From the NCBI RefSeq assembly GCF_041206865.1, contig NZ_JBGEDP010000001.1, positions 3,968,001 through 4,032,000 of the forward strand: DNA of 64,000 bases, in the 5' to 3' direction. Numbering within the stretch: the first letter of the stretch is position 1; the number at the start of each line of letters is the position of its first letter. The stretch is from Mycobacterium sp. HUMS_12744610 (GTDB taxonomy: Bacteria; Actinomycetota; Actinomycetes; Mycobacteriales; Mycobacteriaceae). Of the stretch, positions 43,967 through 52,951 are shown one piece after another. Position numbers and translations under genes: made by a program. The notes beneath the pieces are model-generated. The model searched no databases, was not told the DNA's origin, and saw nothing but the letters and a program-made list of their open reading frames with translations.

Positions 43967-43980
43967 AGGACTTTTGTCAC
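43967..43980. promoter_or_regulatory. DosR-box-like palindrome upstream of the 86-residue gene
   Basis: AGGACTTTTGTCAC matches GGGACTWWAGTCCC at 11 of 14 positions. It lies 112 bp upstream of the plus-strand gene at 44092. Confidence 0.4.
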
Positions 43981-44091
43981 TCGTGCCAGCCAGCCGGCGG
44001 TCGTAGCGTCGGAGCCGTCGGCAGCAAAGCCGAAGTCCGCTGCGGCAACGGCGCCGGCAGCCAGGAGTATTGGACCGTTGAGGAGTTCGAC

Positions 44092-44352
44092 ATGACACAG
44101 ACCCCGGAGAAGTCCGAACCGCGCTGGGCCGAGGTTTCCGACGACGTGCTGGAATCGCTCGAGGCCGGCCGCAAGCAGGCCATCGACGCGGTCCGCAGGT
44201 TCGTGGACCAGATCAGCCCGGTGCTGCCCGAGCAGTCGCGGCGCAAGACCGTCATCGACGCCGCCCTGAACCTGGCCGAGGAGCTGGGCACCGCGCGGAT
44301 CGAGTTCATCCGCAGCGTGGTGCACAGCGCCGGCGAGGCGATGAACAAGTAG
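44092..44352 (+). CDS. Small helical protein of unknown function
   Basis: Not recognised with certainty. 86 residues, highly charged and predicted almost wholly helical (DDVLESLEAGRKQAIDAVRR, RKTVIDAALNLAEELGTARI). No membrane segment. GAGGAG precedes the ATG and a hairpin terminator follows at 44371-44405. The amphipathic pattern suggests a helical bundle or coiled-coil dimer. Confidence 0.7.
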   Translation: MTQTPEKSEPRWAEVSDDVLESLEAGRKQAIDAVRRFVDQISPVLPEQSRRKTVIDAALNLAEELGTARIEFIRSVVHSAGEAMNK

Positions 44353-44753
44353 CAGTCCTCCTGTTCGGCGGCCGGTGGCAGGGTCGGCACCGCCCGGCCA
44401 CCGGCTGCCGCCGCATCGAGGGCCGACCGCCGATCGACTGCCGGTCATCGCCCCGTTTCGGGCCGTGTGCCAGGCCCGCGTTATCCGGCGGTTCGCGCCA
44501 GCCGCCTTCAGCTAACATCGCCGTTTTCACGTCATCGCGAACGAAATCGATCGGCCGGGCAAAACTACGGTACGGTAACGAGTTTCGCCACACAATTTTT
44601 CCTGGCCGCAAATGCCAGCTTTTTGCGCGCAACGTGGCTACAGTTTACTCACCGGTAGAGTGAAGCAATGCACCCACACGAGCGGATGTTCTGCGTGGCG
44701 TGGTTGATCTCTTCGGGGGGAATGTCCTGTTCGATTCAGGAAAGGGCAAGCCG
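44353..44753. other. 400-bp intergenic region after the 86-residue gene
   Basis: Apart from the hairpin at 44371-44405, the stretch holds an AT-richer segment around 44515-44660, which could contain a promoter for the ORF at 44754. The 3' extension of the ligase/acyltransferase frame enters from the right at 44638. No other gene is supported. Confidence 0.4.
44371..44405. terminator. Hairpin after the 86-residue gene
   Basis: GCCGGTGGC (44371-44379) and GCCACCGGC (44397-44405) form a perfect 9-bp stem with a 17-base loop, 18 bases after the stop. No U-tract, as is usual for mycobacterial terminators. Confidence 0.5.
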
Positions 44754-47700
44754 ATGAGTTTCTTGCCGAATCCACCGGGAATCCATTCGTCCAAGCTGAC
44801 AATGACCCGGAACGACTTCGAGATCGCCGTCGGGGAGGCTGCGCAGAACGCGGTGTGGAACACGCCGCATCCGCTGACCCACCACTTGGCGGAGGACGAC
44901 CCGCGCCGGGTCCAGTACCTGCGGGAATACCAGCAGTCCGTCGGTTGCCAGGTGATTGCGGCGATAGTCGCGCTGCGTGCGGCGGCGTGCCGCAACAAGC
45001 GCAGGCAAGGCGTCCGCGCAGCCCTGGTGGAACCCGCCGAGGCGGTGCGCGCCTATCGGGATTCGCGCTCTTAGCACCTCGGGCGCAACGTCGTTCGACG
45101 TCCGGCTCGCCTGACATCTGCAGGACGGCGGCGCGCGCGGCCCGCTGCAGACCGACGGCCGCGGGCCAGTCCGAGCCCCCCGCCTGGATCGGCTCGCCGA
45201 CGGCTCCCCGCCGCGGAAAGTGGTGCTCCGGGCGCAGAATCGCTCGGGTGCCGCGGATCGCCATCGGGACGACGGGCACCCCGGTTTCGGCGGCCACCAC
45301 GAAAGCGCCCATGTGGAAAGGCCGCAACCCGGGCGCCCGGGCCAGCCGGCCTTCGGGGAAGACGACGAGCGAGTGCCCGGCCCGCACCAGGACCGCCAGC
45401 CGGTCGGCGTCGGCCAGGCTGCGTTCGCGCACGTGGCGTTCGACGAACTGATGGCCCAGCCGCCGGAGCACGAACCCGTTGAGCCCCTGATGCTCGAGCG
45501 CTTCGGCCGCCACGAAGCGGAACGCCCGCGGCAGCACCGAAGCCAGCACCAGACCGTCGATCCAGCTGAGGTGGTTGACGACCGCGATGCAGACCCCCGC
45601 CGGGAGGTGGTCGAGTCCCTGCGTGGTGACCGGCGTCCGGGTGAGGCGGGCCAGCATCCGCACCGATGTCCGGGCCACCCACCAGCGCCAGCGCGGTCGA
45701 GGCAGCAGCAGCACCGACACCGCGACCGCCAGGCCGAGCAGCGTGTAGACGACCCACGCGTAGGCGGCGAAGGCCAGGGCCGCCGCCGCGTTCCGCGCCC
45801 GGCGCAGCGACGGTGCCGCGCCGCGGAGACGCAGCCGGGCCAGCTCCCACCACACCGCATGCGGCCGGGCGCCGATCCTGCCGGTGCGGTAGACCGCCTG
45901 GCTGGCCGCCCGCCGGATCTTGCCGCTGGAGGTCTTCAGCACCGTGCGCGGTGGCGCCAGCACCACGTCGTCGGCGGCCACGCCGAGCAGATCGACGGTT
46001 GTGGACTGGATTTGCGCGCGCAGCGCGGCGCGGGCGGCCTCGTCGGCGGCCCGGGTCTCGGCCATCACGACGAGCCGTTCCGGTCCCCCCGCGGGGTCGG
46101 GTGAGGCGAACACCGCCACGCATCCCTTCCCGACACCGTCGAGGTTGCCGACGGCTTCCTCGAGTTCGGTCGGGTGCAGGTTGCGGCCCGCCCGGATGAT
46201 CACGTCCTTGACCCGTCCGGTGACGTAGACGTCGGCGCCGGCGGTGTATCCCAAATCGCCGGTGTCGAGCCAGTTGCCGTGGAACAAGGCATGCGTCGCC
46301 GCCGCGTTGTGAAAGTAGCCCGCCGTCGCGGACGGCCCGCGAAACTCGATGCGCCCCTCGCGGCGGTCGCCCAGCTCGTTGCCCGCGGCGTCGACGACGC
46401 GGATCTCGTGACCCGGCAGCGGTTGACCGCAGGCGACGAATCGGCGGTCCCGCTCGCCGGGCCTGGCGGGCTCGGCCCGCCCGGACCGCACGAACGCGTC
46501 GCGGCGGATCCGGTCGATCAGCGGGCCCCTGCCCAGCGGCGGGAACGCCAGACCCACCGAGGACTCGGCCAGCCCGTACACCGGCGTCATCGCCTCCCGA
46601 AGAAACCCGTAGGGGGCGAACCGGTCTCCGAACCGCTTGATCGTCACCGGACTCACCGGCTCGGCACCGTTGTAGGCCAGCCGCCACGAGCTCGGGTCCA
46701 ATCCCTGGATCTCCTCGTCGCGGATCTTGTTCAGGCACAGTTCGTAGGCGAAATTGGGGCCGGCCGACATGGTCGCCCGGTTGGCGTGGATGGCCCACAG
46801 CCAGCGAGAGGGGCGGATCAGAAACGACTGCGGGCTCATCATCACCAGCGGGACACCGAAGTACATGCAGCCGAGCCAGGCGCCGATCAGCCCCATGTCG
46901 TGGTAGAGCGGCAGCCAACTGACGAACCTGTCCGACGTGGTCGCGCCCGCGGCCTGGCCCATGGCCCGGATGTTGGCGAGCAGGTTCCGGTGCGTCAGCG
47001 CGACGCCCTTGGGCTGCCCGGTGCTGCCCGAGGTGTACTGCACCAGCGCCAGGTCGTCGGTTCGCGGTCGTGGCAGGGTGTCTTGGCTTGCGCCCGTGAG
47101 TGTTTCGGGAACGACCACATGGCGCATGCTGTCGACGTTGGCGCGCAGCAGGTGGCCGAGGGTGACGGCCTCCGGCAGGGTGACCAGGATCGCTGCCCGG
47201 GCGTTCGCGAGGATGCCGGTCGTGCGGCGCAGGTGGTCCGCGAGCTGGGAGGGCCGGGCCGGGGGGTAGACCGGGACCGGGACGGCACCGGCGAGGACCA
47301 CACCGGCGAAGGTGGTGAAATACGCCCGGCCGGTGGGCAGCATGATGGCCACCGTGTCCCCCGGCATGACGTCGCGGGCGATCAGCCCCGCGGCCAGCGC
47401 GGCGGCGTCGCGGCGCAGCGCGGCATAGGTGACGTCCAGCGGGCCACCCGGATCGTCGAGGATGCGCAGGTGCAGCCGGTCCGGTGTGGCGCCGGCATGC
47501 CAGTCGAGCGCGTCGTTGAGGGTCGACGCCCCCGCCGGCGGCAGGCCGCCCTCGGCGGCGGCCGGCAAGGACGCCAGGCCTTTCGATGGAGCCTCACCCT
47601 CCCCCGCCCCGGCGCGGCCCGCCACGGGCCGGCCACGCCCGATCGCGGCGACGAGGTCGCGCGGAGTGTCGGCGTCGGCCAACAGGTGCTCCGGCAGGGC

Positions 47701-47877
47701 CACCCCGAACGTGTCCTGGATGCGCAGCAACAGCTCGGCGAGCTCGAGGCTGCCGATGCCCAGGTTCTCGAACGTGCTGTCCAGGGTGACCGTCGGCGGC
47801 ACGGCATGCGGATGGACCTCGGTGACCAGGCCGCGTACCAGGGCCAGGACCGGAGCGGCGCGCCCGTCGGCCGTCAT
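44638..47877 (-). CDS. Fusion: acyl carrier domain + fatty acyl-AMP ligase + PlsC-type acyltransferase
   Basis: 1079 codons. Residues 1-90 form a carrier domain with the phosphopantetheine Ser in LGIGSLELAELLLRI. Residues about 110-690 are a fatty acyl-AMP ligase: VQYTSGSTGQPKGVALTHRN, FVSWLPLYHDMGLIG, NWLDTGDLGY and the C-terminal KTSSGKIRRAA lysine. Residues about 730-940 are a PlsC-like acyltransferase after one or two hydrophobic segments: NHLSWIDGL (HX4D) and VVFPEGRLAR. The protein could load a fatty acid on its own carrier and pass it to a lysolipid, as Aas does with ACP. The last ~125 codons are Arg/Pro/Ser-rich, overlap an opposite gene and probably reflect loss of the true stop near 45071. 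Confidence 0.82.
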   Translation of the reverse strand: MTADGRAAPVLALVRGLVTEVHPHAVPPTVTLDSTFENLGIGSLELAELLLRIQDTFGVALPEHLLADADTPRDLVAAIGRGRPVAGRAGAGEGEAPSKGLASLPAAAEGGLPPAGASTLNDALDWHAGATPDRLHLRILDDPGGPLDVTYAALRRDAAALAAGLIARDVMPGDTVAIMLPTGRAYFTTFAGVVLAGAVPVPVYPPARPSQLADHLRRTTGILANARAAILVTLPEAVTLGHLLRANVDSMRHVVVPETLTGASQDTLPRPRTDDLALVQYTSGSTGQPKGVALTHRNLLANIRAMGQAAGATTSDRFVSWLPLYHDMGLIGAWLGCMYFGVPLVMMSPQSFLIRPSRWLWAIHANRATMSAGPNFAYELCLNKIRDEEIQGLDPSSWRLAYNGAEPVSPVTIKRFGDRFAPYGFLREAMTPVYGLAESSVGLAFPPLGRGPLIDRIRRDAFVRSGRAEPARPGERDRRFVACGQPLPGHEIRVVDAAGNELGDRREGRIEFRGPSATAGYFHNAAATHALFHGNWLDTGDLGYTAGADVYVTGRVKDVIIRAGRNLHPTELEEAVGNLDGVGKGCVAVFASPDPAGGPERLVVMAETRAADEAARAALRAQIQSTTVDLLGVAADDVVLAPPRTVLKTSSGKIRRAASQAVYRTGRIGARPHAVWWELARLRLRGAAPSLRRARNAAAALAFAAYAWVVYTLLGLAVAVSVLLLPRPRWRWWVARTSVRMLARLTRTPVTTQGLDHLPAGVCIAVVNHLSWIDGLVLASVLPRAFRFVAAEALEHQGLNGFVLRRLGHQFVERHVRERSLADADRLAVLVRAGHSLVVFPEGRLARAPGLRPFHMGAFVVAAETGVPVVPMAIRGTRAILRPEHHFPRRGAVGEPIQAGGSDWPAAVGLQRAARAAVLQMSGEPDVERRCARGAKSANPDRRAPPRRVPPGLRGRLACACCGTPPHAARLSPQSPGNRRTAGIPAGTGPGAGRPPPSGGSADAACSTPRSAQPPRRRSRSRSGSLSAWTNGFPVDSARNSSACPFLNRTGHSPRRDQPRHAEHPLVWVHCFTLPVSKL
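44754..45074 (+). CDS. Small protein of unknown function, overlapping the ligase/acyltransferase tail
   Basis: Not recognised. 106 residues (SFLPNPPGIHSSKLTMTRND, EAAQNAVWNTPHPLTHHLAE) with a credible GGAAAGG ribosome-binding site. Its composition is more protein-like than the Arg/Pro/Ser-rich opposite frame. It is antisense to the last ~110 codons of the frame at 44638-47877; only one of the two is likely real there, and this one is preferred. Confidence 0.5.
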   Translation: MSFLPNPPGIHSSKLTMTRNDFEIAVGEAAQNAVWNTPHPLTHHLAEDDPRRVQYLREYQQSVGCQVIAAIVALRAAACRNKRRQGVRAALVEPAEAVRAYRDSRS

Positions 47878-47880
47878 CGG

Positions 47881-48363
47881 TCAAGAGGCGGTCGGGGAGC
47901 CCGCGACTCGTTTGTGCAGACGCTCCGCGAACTCCGCGGCCCGGTCGAGGTCGCGCTCGTCCGGCCGTCCCCTGTTGATGCCGCCGACGAGCCCGAACGG
48001 CCCCACCGTGTCGAACCCGCGGCAGGAGAACGAATCGAGCACCTCGAAGCCCTTCGCGGCGAGCGGCTTTCGCAGCGTCTTCGAATACCCCAGCAGCGGG
48101 ATCTCGCGCGCGCCGCTGGTGAAGAAGGTGAACGCGCGGACACCATCGACGTGTGGGAGGCGACGTATCAGGTTGCGTAGCCGCGCGTCGGGGGCCATGT
48201 AGTAGATGCCGGACCCGAACCCGACGAGGTCGTAGTCGCCGAACTTCGCGGGGTCGGCCGACTCCGGCTCGACGATCTCGGCGCCGAGCACCTCGGCCAT
48301 CCGGTCGGCGACCCGCCGGGTGTTGCCGTGCGATTTCGAGACGCAGACGATGAGCGACTTCAT
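47881..48363 (-). CDS. Flavodoxin-family protein
   Basis: A 160-residue flavodoxin. The FMN phosphate loop is SKSHGNTRRVADRMAE near residue 9; the isoalloxazine loops are around GSGIYYMAP and FTSGAREIP. Such proteins carry single electrons or act as NAD(P)H:quinone reductases. It starts at 48363 and ends three bases before the ligase/acyltransferase start, so the two are co-transcribed. An electron-donor role for the ferredoxin/PFOR system downstream is possible but unsupported. Confidence 0.85.
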   Translation of the reverse strand: MKSLIVCVSKSHGNTRRVADRMAEVLGAEIVEPESADPAKFGDYDLVGFGSGIYYMAPDARLRNLIRRLPHVDGVRAFTFFTSGAREIPLLGYSKTLRKPLAAKGFEVLDSFSCRGFDTVGPFGLVGGINRGRPDERDLDRAAEFAERLHKRVAGSPTAS

Positions 48364-48449
48364 CGCCACACTCTGCGCCGCAGCGGCACGATCCGGAAAG
48401 GGCGCAAAGGCACCTTGACGCCGGGGCATTGGTCGCCACGGCTGCAGTA

Positions 48450-49487
48450 CTAGTCGACCGCGTGGATCACCTGGCGGGCCACGCGCCGGATCCGCCGGCA
48501 CATGTCGGGGTCGAGGGGCACGTCGGCATCGGCGGGGATCTCCCCCGTCGTCGTGACCACCCCGGGCTCCTCGTGCTGCCAGCGAGCGTTCACCTTGTCG
48601 CCCAGCGCGCGGGCGGGCGGGTTGTCCGAGAAAACGCGGGCGTGGAACCGCTCGATCCCGTCGATGCGTGCGGCTAGCGCCAGCGCCCCCAACAGCAGCG
48701 TGCCGACGCCGCGGCCCTGGTAGGCGTCGGCCACGGTGAGCGCGACCTCGGCCGAGCCGTGGTCGTCCTCGTCGCGGATGAAGCGCGCGTCGGCGACGGC
48801 CGGCCCCTGCGGCCCGTCGGTGACAACCCAGACGAAGTGGTCGAGGTAGTCGACCTCGAACAGGTAGGCCAGCCGGGCGTCGGTCGGAGTGCCACCCTGG
48901 TAGCGGCGGTAGAGGGTCTGCCGCGAGAAGCAACCGTCGCTCTTGAAACGCTCGGCGTCGCCGGGCAGGACCGGACGCAGCAGCAGCGCGGCACCGTCGT
49001 TGGTCGACACCGGAATCGGAGTGATGTAGGCGGCCAGCCGCTGCCGTGCGGTGCGGACCATCCGCTCGGCGACGACCGGCATGGCCAGCATGCGGTCGAA
49101 GGCGCCGGCGTATCCGGTGTACCCGAAGACATTGTCCATCGCCGTCACCGTCGCCGTTCTGGGTTGTTCTCGCAGCAGGGCGATTTCGCCAACGACCGTT
49201 CCCGGAGCGAGCTCGGTTTCGGCAACCTGGCCTCGGGGGCCGAGGTGGCTGATCGCGACGCGGCCCGAGGTGATGATCGCAAAGGACGTCGCCCGCTCGC
49301 CCTGCCGCATCAAGACCTCGCCGGGGACCGCGCGTAGCGGCATCAGGTCGGCAGCCAGAACAGCGAGGTCTTCCGCCGGAATGCCGGCGAAGACGTCCAG
49401 CGCGGCCAACTCCTCGGCGCACACGGCGCTCGCGGGAGCCCGCTCGGCGGCCACCGCCGGCCGTGATCGGCTGCCGCGGCGCGTCAT
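48450..49487 (-). CDS. cAMP-binding protein lysine acetyltransferase (Rv0998/Mt-Pat-like)
   Basis: A 345-residue protein with an N-terminal cyclic-nucleotide-binding domain (about 28-140; phosphate-binding cassette VVGEIALLREQPRTATVTA) fused to a GNAT acetyltransferase (about 165-320; acetyl-CoA loop DAYQGRGVGTLLLGAL). In M. tuberculosis Rv0998, cAMP relieves autoinhibition and the enzyme acetylates lysines of acyl-CoA/AMP synthetases. Two adenylating enzymes sit on either side here (44638-47877 and 49717-51556), so local targets are plausible. An adenylate cyclase gene is at 26112. Confidence 0.9.
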   Translation of the reverse strand: MTRRGSRSRPAVAAERAPASAVCAEELAALDVFAGIPAEDLAVLAADLMPLRAVPGEVLMRQGERATSFAIITSGRVAISHLGPRGQVAETELAPGTVVGEIALLREQPRTATVTAMDNVFGYTGYAGAFDRMLAMPVVAERMVRTARQRLAAYITPIPVSTNDGAALLLRPVLPGDAERFKSDGCFSRQTLYRRYQGGTPTDARLAYLFEVDYLDHFVWVVTDGPQGPAVADARFIRDEDDHGSAEVALTVADAYQGRGVGTLLLGALALAARIDGIERFHARVFSDNPPARALGDKVNARWQHEEPGVVTTTGEIPADADVPLDPDMCRRIRRVARQVIHAVD

Positions 49488-49570
49488 GTCACCGACCCGG
49501 GTACTTGGTCACGGGCTGTACGCTACGCGAGCGGCGCGCCCGGCGCCGGGGCAATTAGCCGATGGGCGCG

Positions 49571-49584
49571 GTGACAAAAGGCCC
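49571..49584. promoter_or_regulatory. DosR-box-like palindrome 1 upstream of the fadD remnant/pncB
   Basis: GTGACAAAAGGCCC matches GGGACTWWAGTCCC at 11 of 14 positions, 130 bp upstream of the ligase start and 84 bp upstream of the divergent acetyltransferase gene. Confidence 0.4.
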
Positions 49585-49616
49585 TGCCCGGCCGGCGGTT
49601 CGCCGGCGGCGATCGG

Positions 49617-49630
49617 GTGACTTTCGTCTC
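49617..49630. promoter_or_regulatory. DosR-box-like palindrome 2 upstream of the fadD remnant/pncB
   Basis: GTGACTTTCGTCTC matches GGGACTWWAGTCCC at 11 of 14 positions, 86 bp upstream of the ligase start. With the site at 49571 it makes a tandem pair 46 bp apart. pncB2 downstream belongs to the DosR regulon in M. tuberculosis. Confidence 0.5.
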
Positions 49631-49716
49631 TATCCCCGCGGCCGGGATCACCGCAGGATCGGGGTTACCGATAACCCAACCCGCGGCATTCGGCACGGCA
49701 CCAATGGATTAGCGAA

Positions 49717-51556
49717 ATGACAACACCACTCGCCTCGATGGAGAGGCCGGACTTCACCAAGATCGAAAATCGCGCGCCCTCGGTGGCGCGGATGTTTCTC
49801 GACCGCGTCGCCGCCACACCGCAAGCGGAAGCCTTTCGGTACCCACAGGACCACAGCTGGGACAGCGTCACCTGGCAGCAGGTCGGTGAGCGCGTCGCCA
49901 ACATCGCGGGCGGGCTGATCGCGCTGGGGATCGCCCCGGAGGACCGGGTGGCGCTCGCGTCGTCCGCGCTACGAGTGGGTGCTCGTCGACTTCGCCGTGA
50001 TGTGCGCGGGCGCGGCGACCACCACGGTGTATCCGACGACGAACGCCGCCGACGTCGCCTACATCGTCGCCAATTCGGGCAGCCGCGTCGTCGTCGCCGA
50101 GGACCAGGGCCAGCTCGACAAGCTGCTCGAGCGCCGCGCCGAACTGCCCGACGTGAGCAAGGTGGTGCTCATCGACGGCAACGGTGACGGCGACTGGGTG
50201 ATCAGCCTGGCCGAACTGGAGCAGCTGGGCAAGCAATTGCTCGCCGACTCCCCCGACGCCATCCGGGAACGGGTCGCGGCGATCGGCCCGGCCCAGCTCG
50301 CCAGCCTGATCTACACGTCCGGTACCACCGGGCGGCCCAAAGGGGTGCGGCTGACCCACGGGGCGTGGACCTACACCGCCGCGGCCATCGACGCGCTGAA
50401 CATCCTCGGGCCCGACGACCTGAACTTCCTGTGGCTGCCGCTGGCCCATGCGTTCGGCAAGGTGATGCTGGCGTTGCCGCTGCAGATCGGTTTCCCCACG
50501 GCGATCGACGGCCGGGTCGAGAGGATCGTCGACAACCTCGCGGACCTGCGGCCGACCATCATGGGCGCGGCACCGCGCATCTTCGAAAAGGCCCACGCCC
50601 GCATCGAGGGAATGGTCGCCGAGCGGGGACTGCTCACGAAAAAGATGTTCGACTGGGCGATCGCGGTCGGCAGGAACGTGTCCGAGGCCCGGCAGGCCGG
50701 CAGAAAGCCGTCGCTGGTGTCCTCGCTGGCCTACAAGGTCGCCGACCGCCTGGTGCTGGACACCATCCGGCAGCGCTTCGGCGGCCGGTTGCGGTTCTTC
50801 GTCTCGGCGGCCGCCGCCCTGGACCGCGACGTCGCGCGGTGGTTCGACGCCGTCGGGATCGTGGTGCTCGAGGGCTACGGGCTGACCGAGACCGCGGCCG
50901 CCTCGTTCATCAACCGCCCCCACGCCTACCGGTTCGGGACGGTCGGCTGGCCATTCCCGGCCACCGAGGTGAGGATCGCCGACGACGGCGAGATCCTGCT
51001 GCGGGGGCCGGGGCTGATGACCGCCTACCACGACCTGCCGGACGCCACCGCCGAAGCGCTCGACGCCGACGGCTGGTTCCACACCGGTGACGTCGGGGAG
51101 ATCGACGCCGACGGGTTCCTGCGGATCACCGACCGCAAAAAGGACATGTTCAAGACCTCGCAAGGCAAATACGTTGCGCCGTCGGCGATCGACGCGAAGT
51201 TCAAGGGCCTGTGCCCGTATGCCAGCGAGCTGCTCGTGTACGGGGAGGGCAAGCCGTACTGCGTGGGGCTGGTCAGCCTCGACGGCGAGGCGATCGCGGA
51301 CTGGGCCGCCAAGAACGGCTTGGCGGGCAAGCCTTTTGCCGAGATCGCGCACGACGAGAGGACGCGGGAGCTGATCGCGGGATACATCGACGCGCTCAAC
51401 CTGGAGTTGAACCGCTGGGAGCAGATCAAGAAGTTCACGATCGCCGACCACGAGCTCTCGGTCGAGTCCGGTGACCTGACACCGAGCCTGAAGCTACGCC
51501 GTAAGGCCGTGATCGAGAAGTTCGCGGACCGGCTGTCGGCGCTCTACGAGCAATGA
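49717..51556 (+). pseudogene. Long-chain fatty acyl-CoA ligase (FadD-type) with a frameshift
   Basis: Two frames give a ~613-residue AMP-forming ligase. The first encodes ERPDFTKIENRAPSVARMFL up to EDRVALASS; the second continues YEWVLVDFAVMCAGAATTT to a normal end. The join near 49966 has one base where three are expected. The rest is intact, with LIYTSGTTGRPKGVRLTHG, EGYGLTETAAASF, DGWFHTGDVGEID and the adenylation lysine near SGDLTPSLKLRRKAV. The lesion is either recent or a sequencing error. The stop overlaps pncB (ATGA), so a frameshift could also reduce PncB2 synthesis through lost coupling. Confidence 0.78.
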
Positions 51557-52884
51557 CCCCCGGGGCCCTGTTCACCGACCTCTACGAGGTCACGATGGCG
51601 CAGGCCTACCTGGCCCGGGGCATGTCGGGAACGGCGGTGTTCGAGACGTTCTTCCGCAAGCTTCCCGAGACCCGGTCCTACGTCATGGCCGCCGGATTGC
51701 CCGACGTGCTCGAGCATTTGGAGACACTGCACTTCACCCGGGCCGACATCGACTACCTGCGCGGACTGGGCTTGTTCACCGACGAGTTCCTGCGGGCGCT
51801 CGCCACCGTGCGGTTCACCGGCGACGTGTGGGCGGTGCCGGAGGGCACGGTGGTCTTTCCCCACGAGCCGATCGTGCAGGTGATCGCGCCGATCCTTGAG
51901 GCCCAGCTCGCCGAGACGTTCGTGGTGAACCAGATTCACCTGCAGAGCGTGCTGGCCAGCAAGGCCGCCCGCGTGGTCGACGCCGCGCGCGGCCGCACGG
52001 TGGTGGACTTCGGGGCGCGGCGCGCACACGGCACCGACGCGGCGCTCAAAGTCGCGCGGGCCGGCTACCTCGCCGGCCTGGCGGGCACCTCGAACCTGCT
52101 CGCTGCCCGCGAGTACGGGATTCCCGCGTTCGGCACGATGGCGCACAGCTTCGTGCAGGCTTTCGACAGCGAACTCGACGCGTTCGACGCGTTCGCCCGG
52201 ATCTACCCCGGCACCACGTTGCTCGTCGACACCTTCGACACGCTGCGCGGCGTCGATCGCGTCATCGAGCTGACCCGCCGTGGCGCGGGTGTCGACGTGG
52301 CGGCGATCCGCCTCGACTCCGGGGACCTGGGCGCCCTAGCGAAGGCCGCCCGCGCGAAGCTCGACGCCGCGGGACTGAACCACATCGAGATCTTCGCCTC
52401 GTCGGGTCTCGACGAGTACCGCATCGCCGCGCTCGTGGCCGACGGATCCCCGATCGACGCGTTCGCCGTCGGCACCAAAGTCGTTGTTTCCCAGGATGCG
52501 CCCGCCCTCGACATGGCATACAAACTGGTGGAGTACGACGGCACCGGGCGGACCAAGTTCTCCAGCGGCAAGGTGATCTACCCGGGCCGCAAACAGGTGC
52601 TGCGGCGGCTGGCGGACGGCGTGTTCGCCGGCGATACCATCGCCCGGCCCGGCGAAGACTTCGGCGGCGAACCGCTGCTGGTGCCCGTCATGAAGGACGG
52701 CCGGCGCATGCCGCGCCACGATTCGGGCCTGGCGGAGTCGCGTGAGCGGGCGCGTCGGCAGATCGACCGGCTGCCGCCCGCGCTGCGCGCCCTGGACGCC
52801 GGCGAGCGGACCTACCCCGTGCAGGTCAGCCCGAGCATCACCGGCGAACTCGACGCGTTGCGGCACGCCCGGCAGGCGCGATGA
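51553..52884 (+). CDS. pncB: Nicotinate phosphoribosyltransferase (PncB2-like)
   Basis: A 443-residue enzyme of NAD salvage that makes nicotinate mononucleotide from nicotinate, PRPP and ATP. The family blocks are LFTDLYEVTMAQAYL at the N-terminus, VVDFGARRAHGTDAAL (catalytic His), GTMAHSFVQAF and VAAIRLDSGDLG. In M. tuberculosis pncB2 (Rv0573c) is DosR-induced and lies near nrdZ; here the two are 14 kb apart. The ATG overlaps the ligase stop by four bases. Confidence 0.94.
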   Translation: MTPGALFTDLYEVTMAQAYLARGMSGTAVFETFFRKLPETRSYVMAAGLPDVLEHLETLHFTRADIDYLRGLGLFTDEFLRALATVRFTGDVWAVPEGTVVFPHEPIVQVIAPILEAQLAETFVVNQIHLQSVLASKAARVVDAARGRTVVDFGARRAHGTDAALKVARAGYLAGLAGTSNLLAAREYGIPAFGTMAHSFVQAFDSELDAFDAFARIYPGTTLLVDTFDTLRGVDRVIELTRRGAGVDVAAIRLDSGDLGALAKAARAKLDAAGLNHIEIFASSGLDEYRIAALVADGSPIDAFAVGTKVVVSQDAPALDMAYKLVEYDGTGRTKFSSGKVIYPGRKQVLRRLADGVFAGDTIARPGEDFGGEPLLVPVMKDGRRMPRHDSGLAESRERARRQIDRLPPALRALDAGERTYPVQVSPSITGELDALRHARQAR

Positions 52885-52901
52885 CCTTAGGCCCGAATCT
52901 G

Positions 52902-52915
52902 GGGGCTAACGACCC
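52902..52915. promoter_or_regulatory. DosR-box-like palindrome upstream of the Rv2629-like gene
   Basis: GGGGCTAACGACCC matches GGGACTWWAGTCCC at 11 of 14 positions and lies 36 bp upstream of the start of a gene whose M. tuberculosis orthologue is DosR-induced. Confidence 0.5.
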
Positions 52916-52951
52916 TCGCGTGCCCGCGCCCGGCGTTCCTAGCGTGATGCG

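Noticed and set aside
47881..49422. A 513-codon frame running from the acetyltransferase region into the flavodoxin
   Set aside because: Only the last 161 codons, from the ATG at 48363, show flavodoxin sequence; the rest is a shadow of the acetyltransferase gene.
49868..51451. A 527-codon open frame opposite the acyl-CoA ligase
   Set aside because: Antisense shadow; sense strand carries all ligase motifs.
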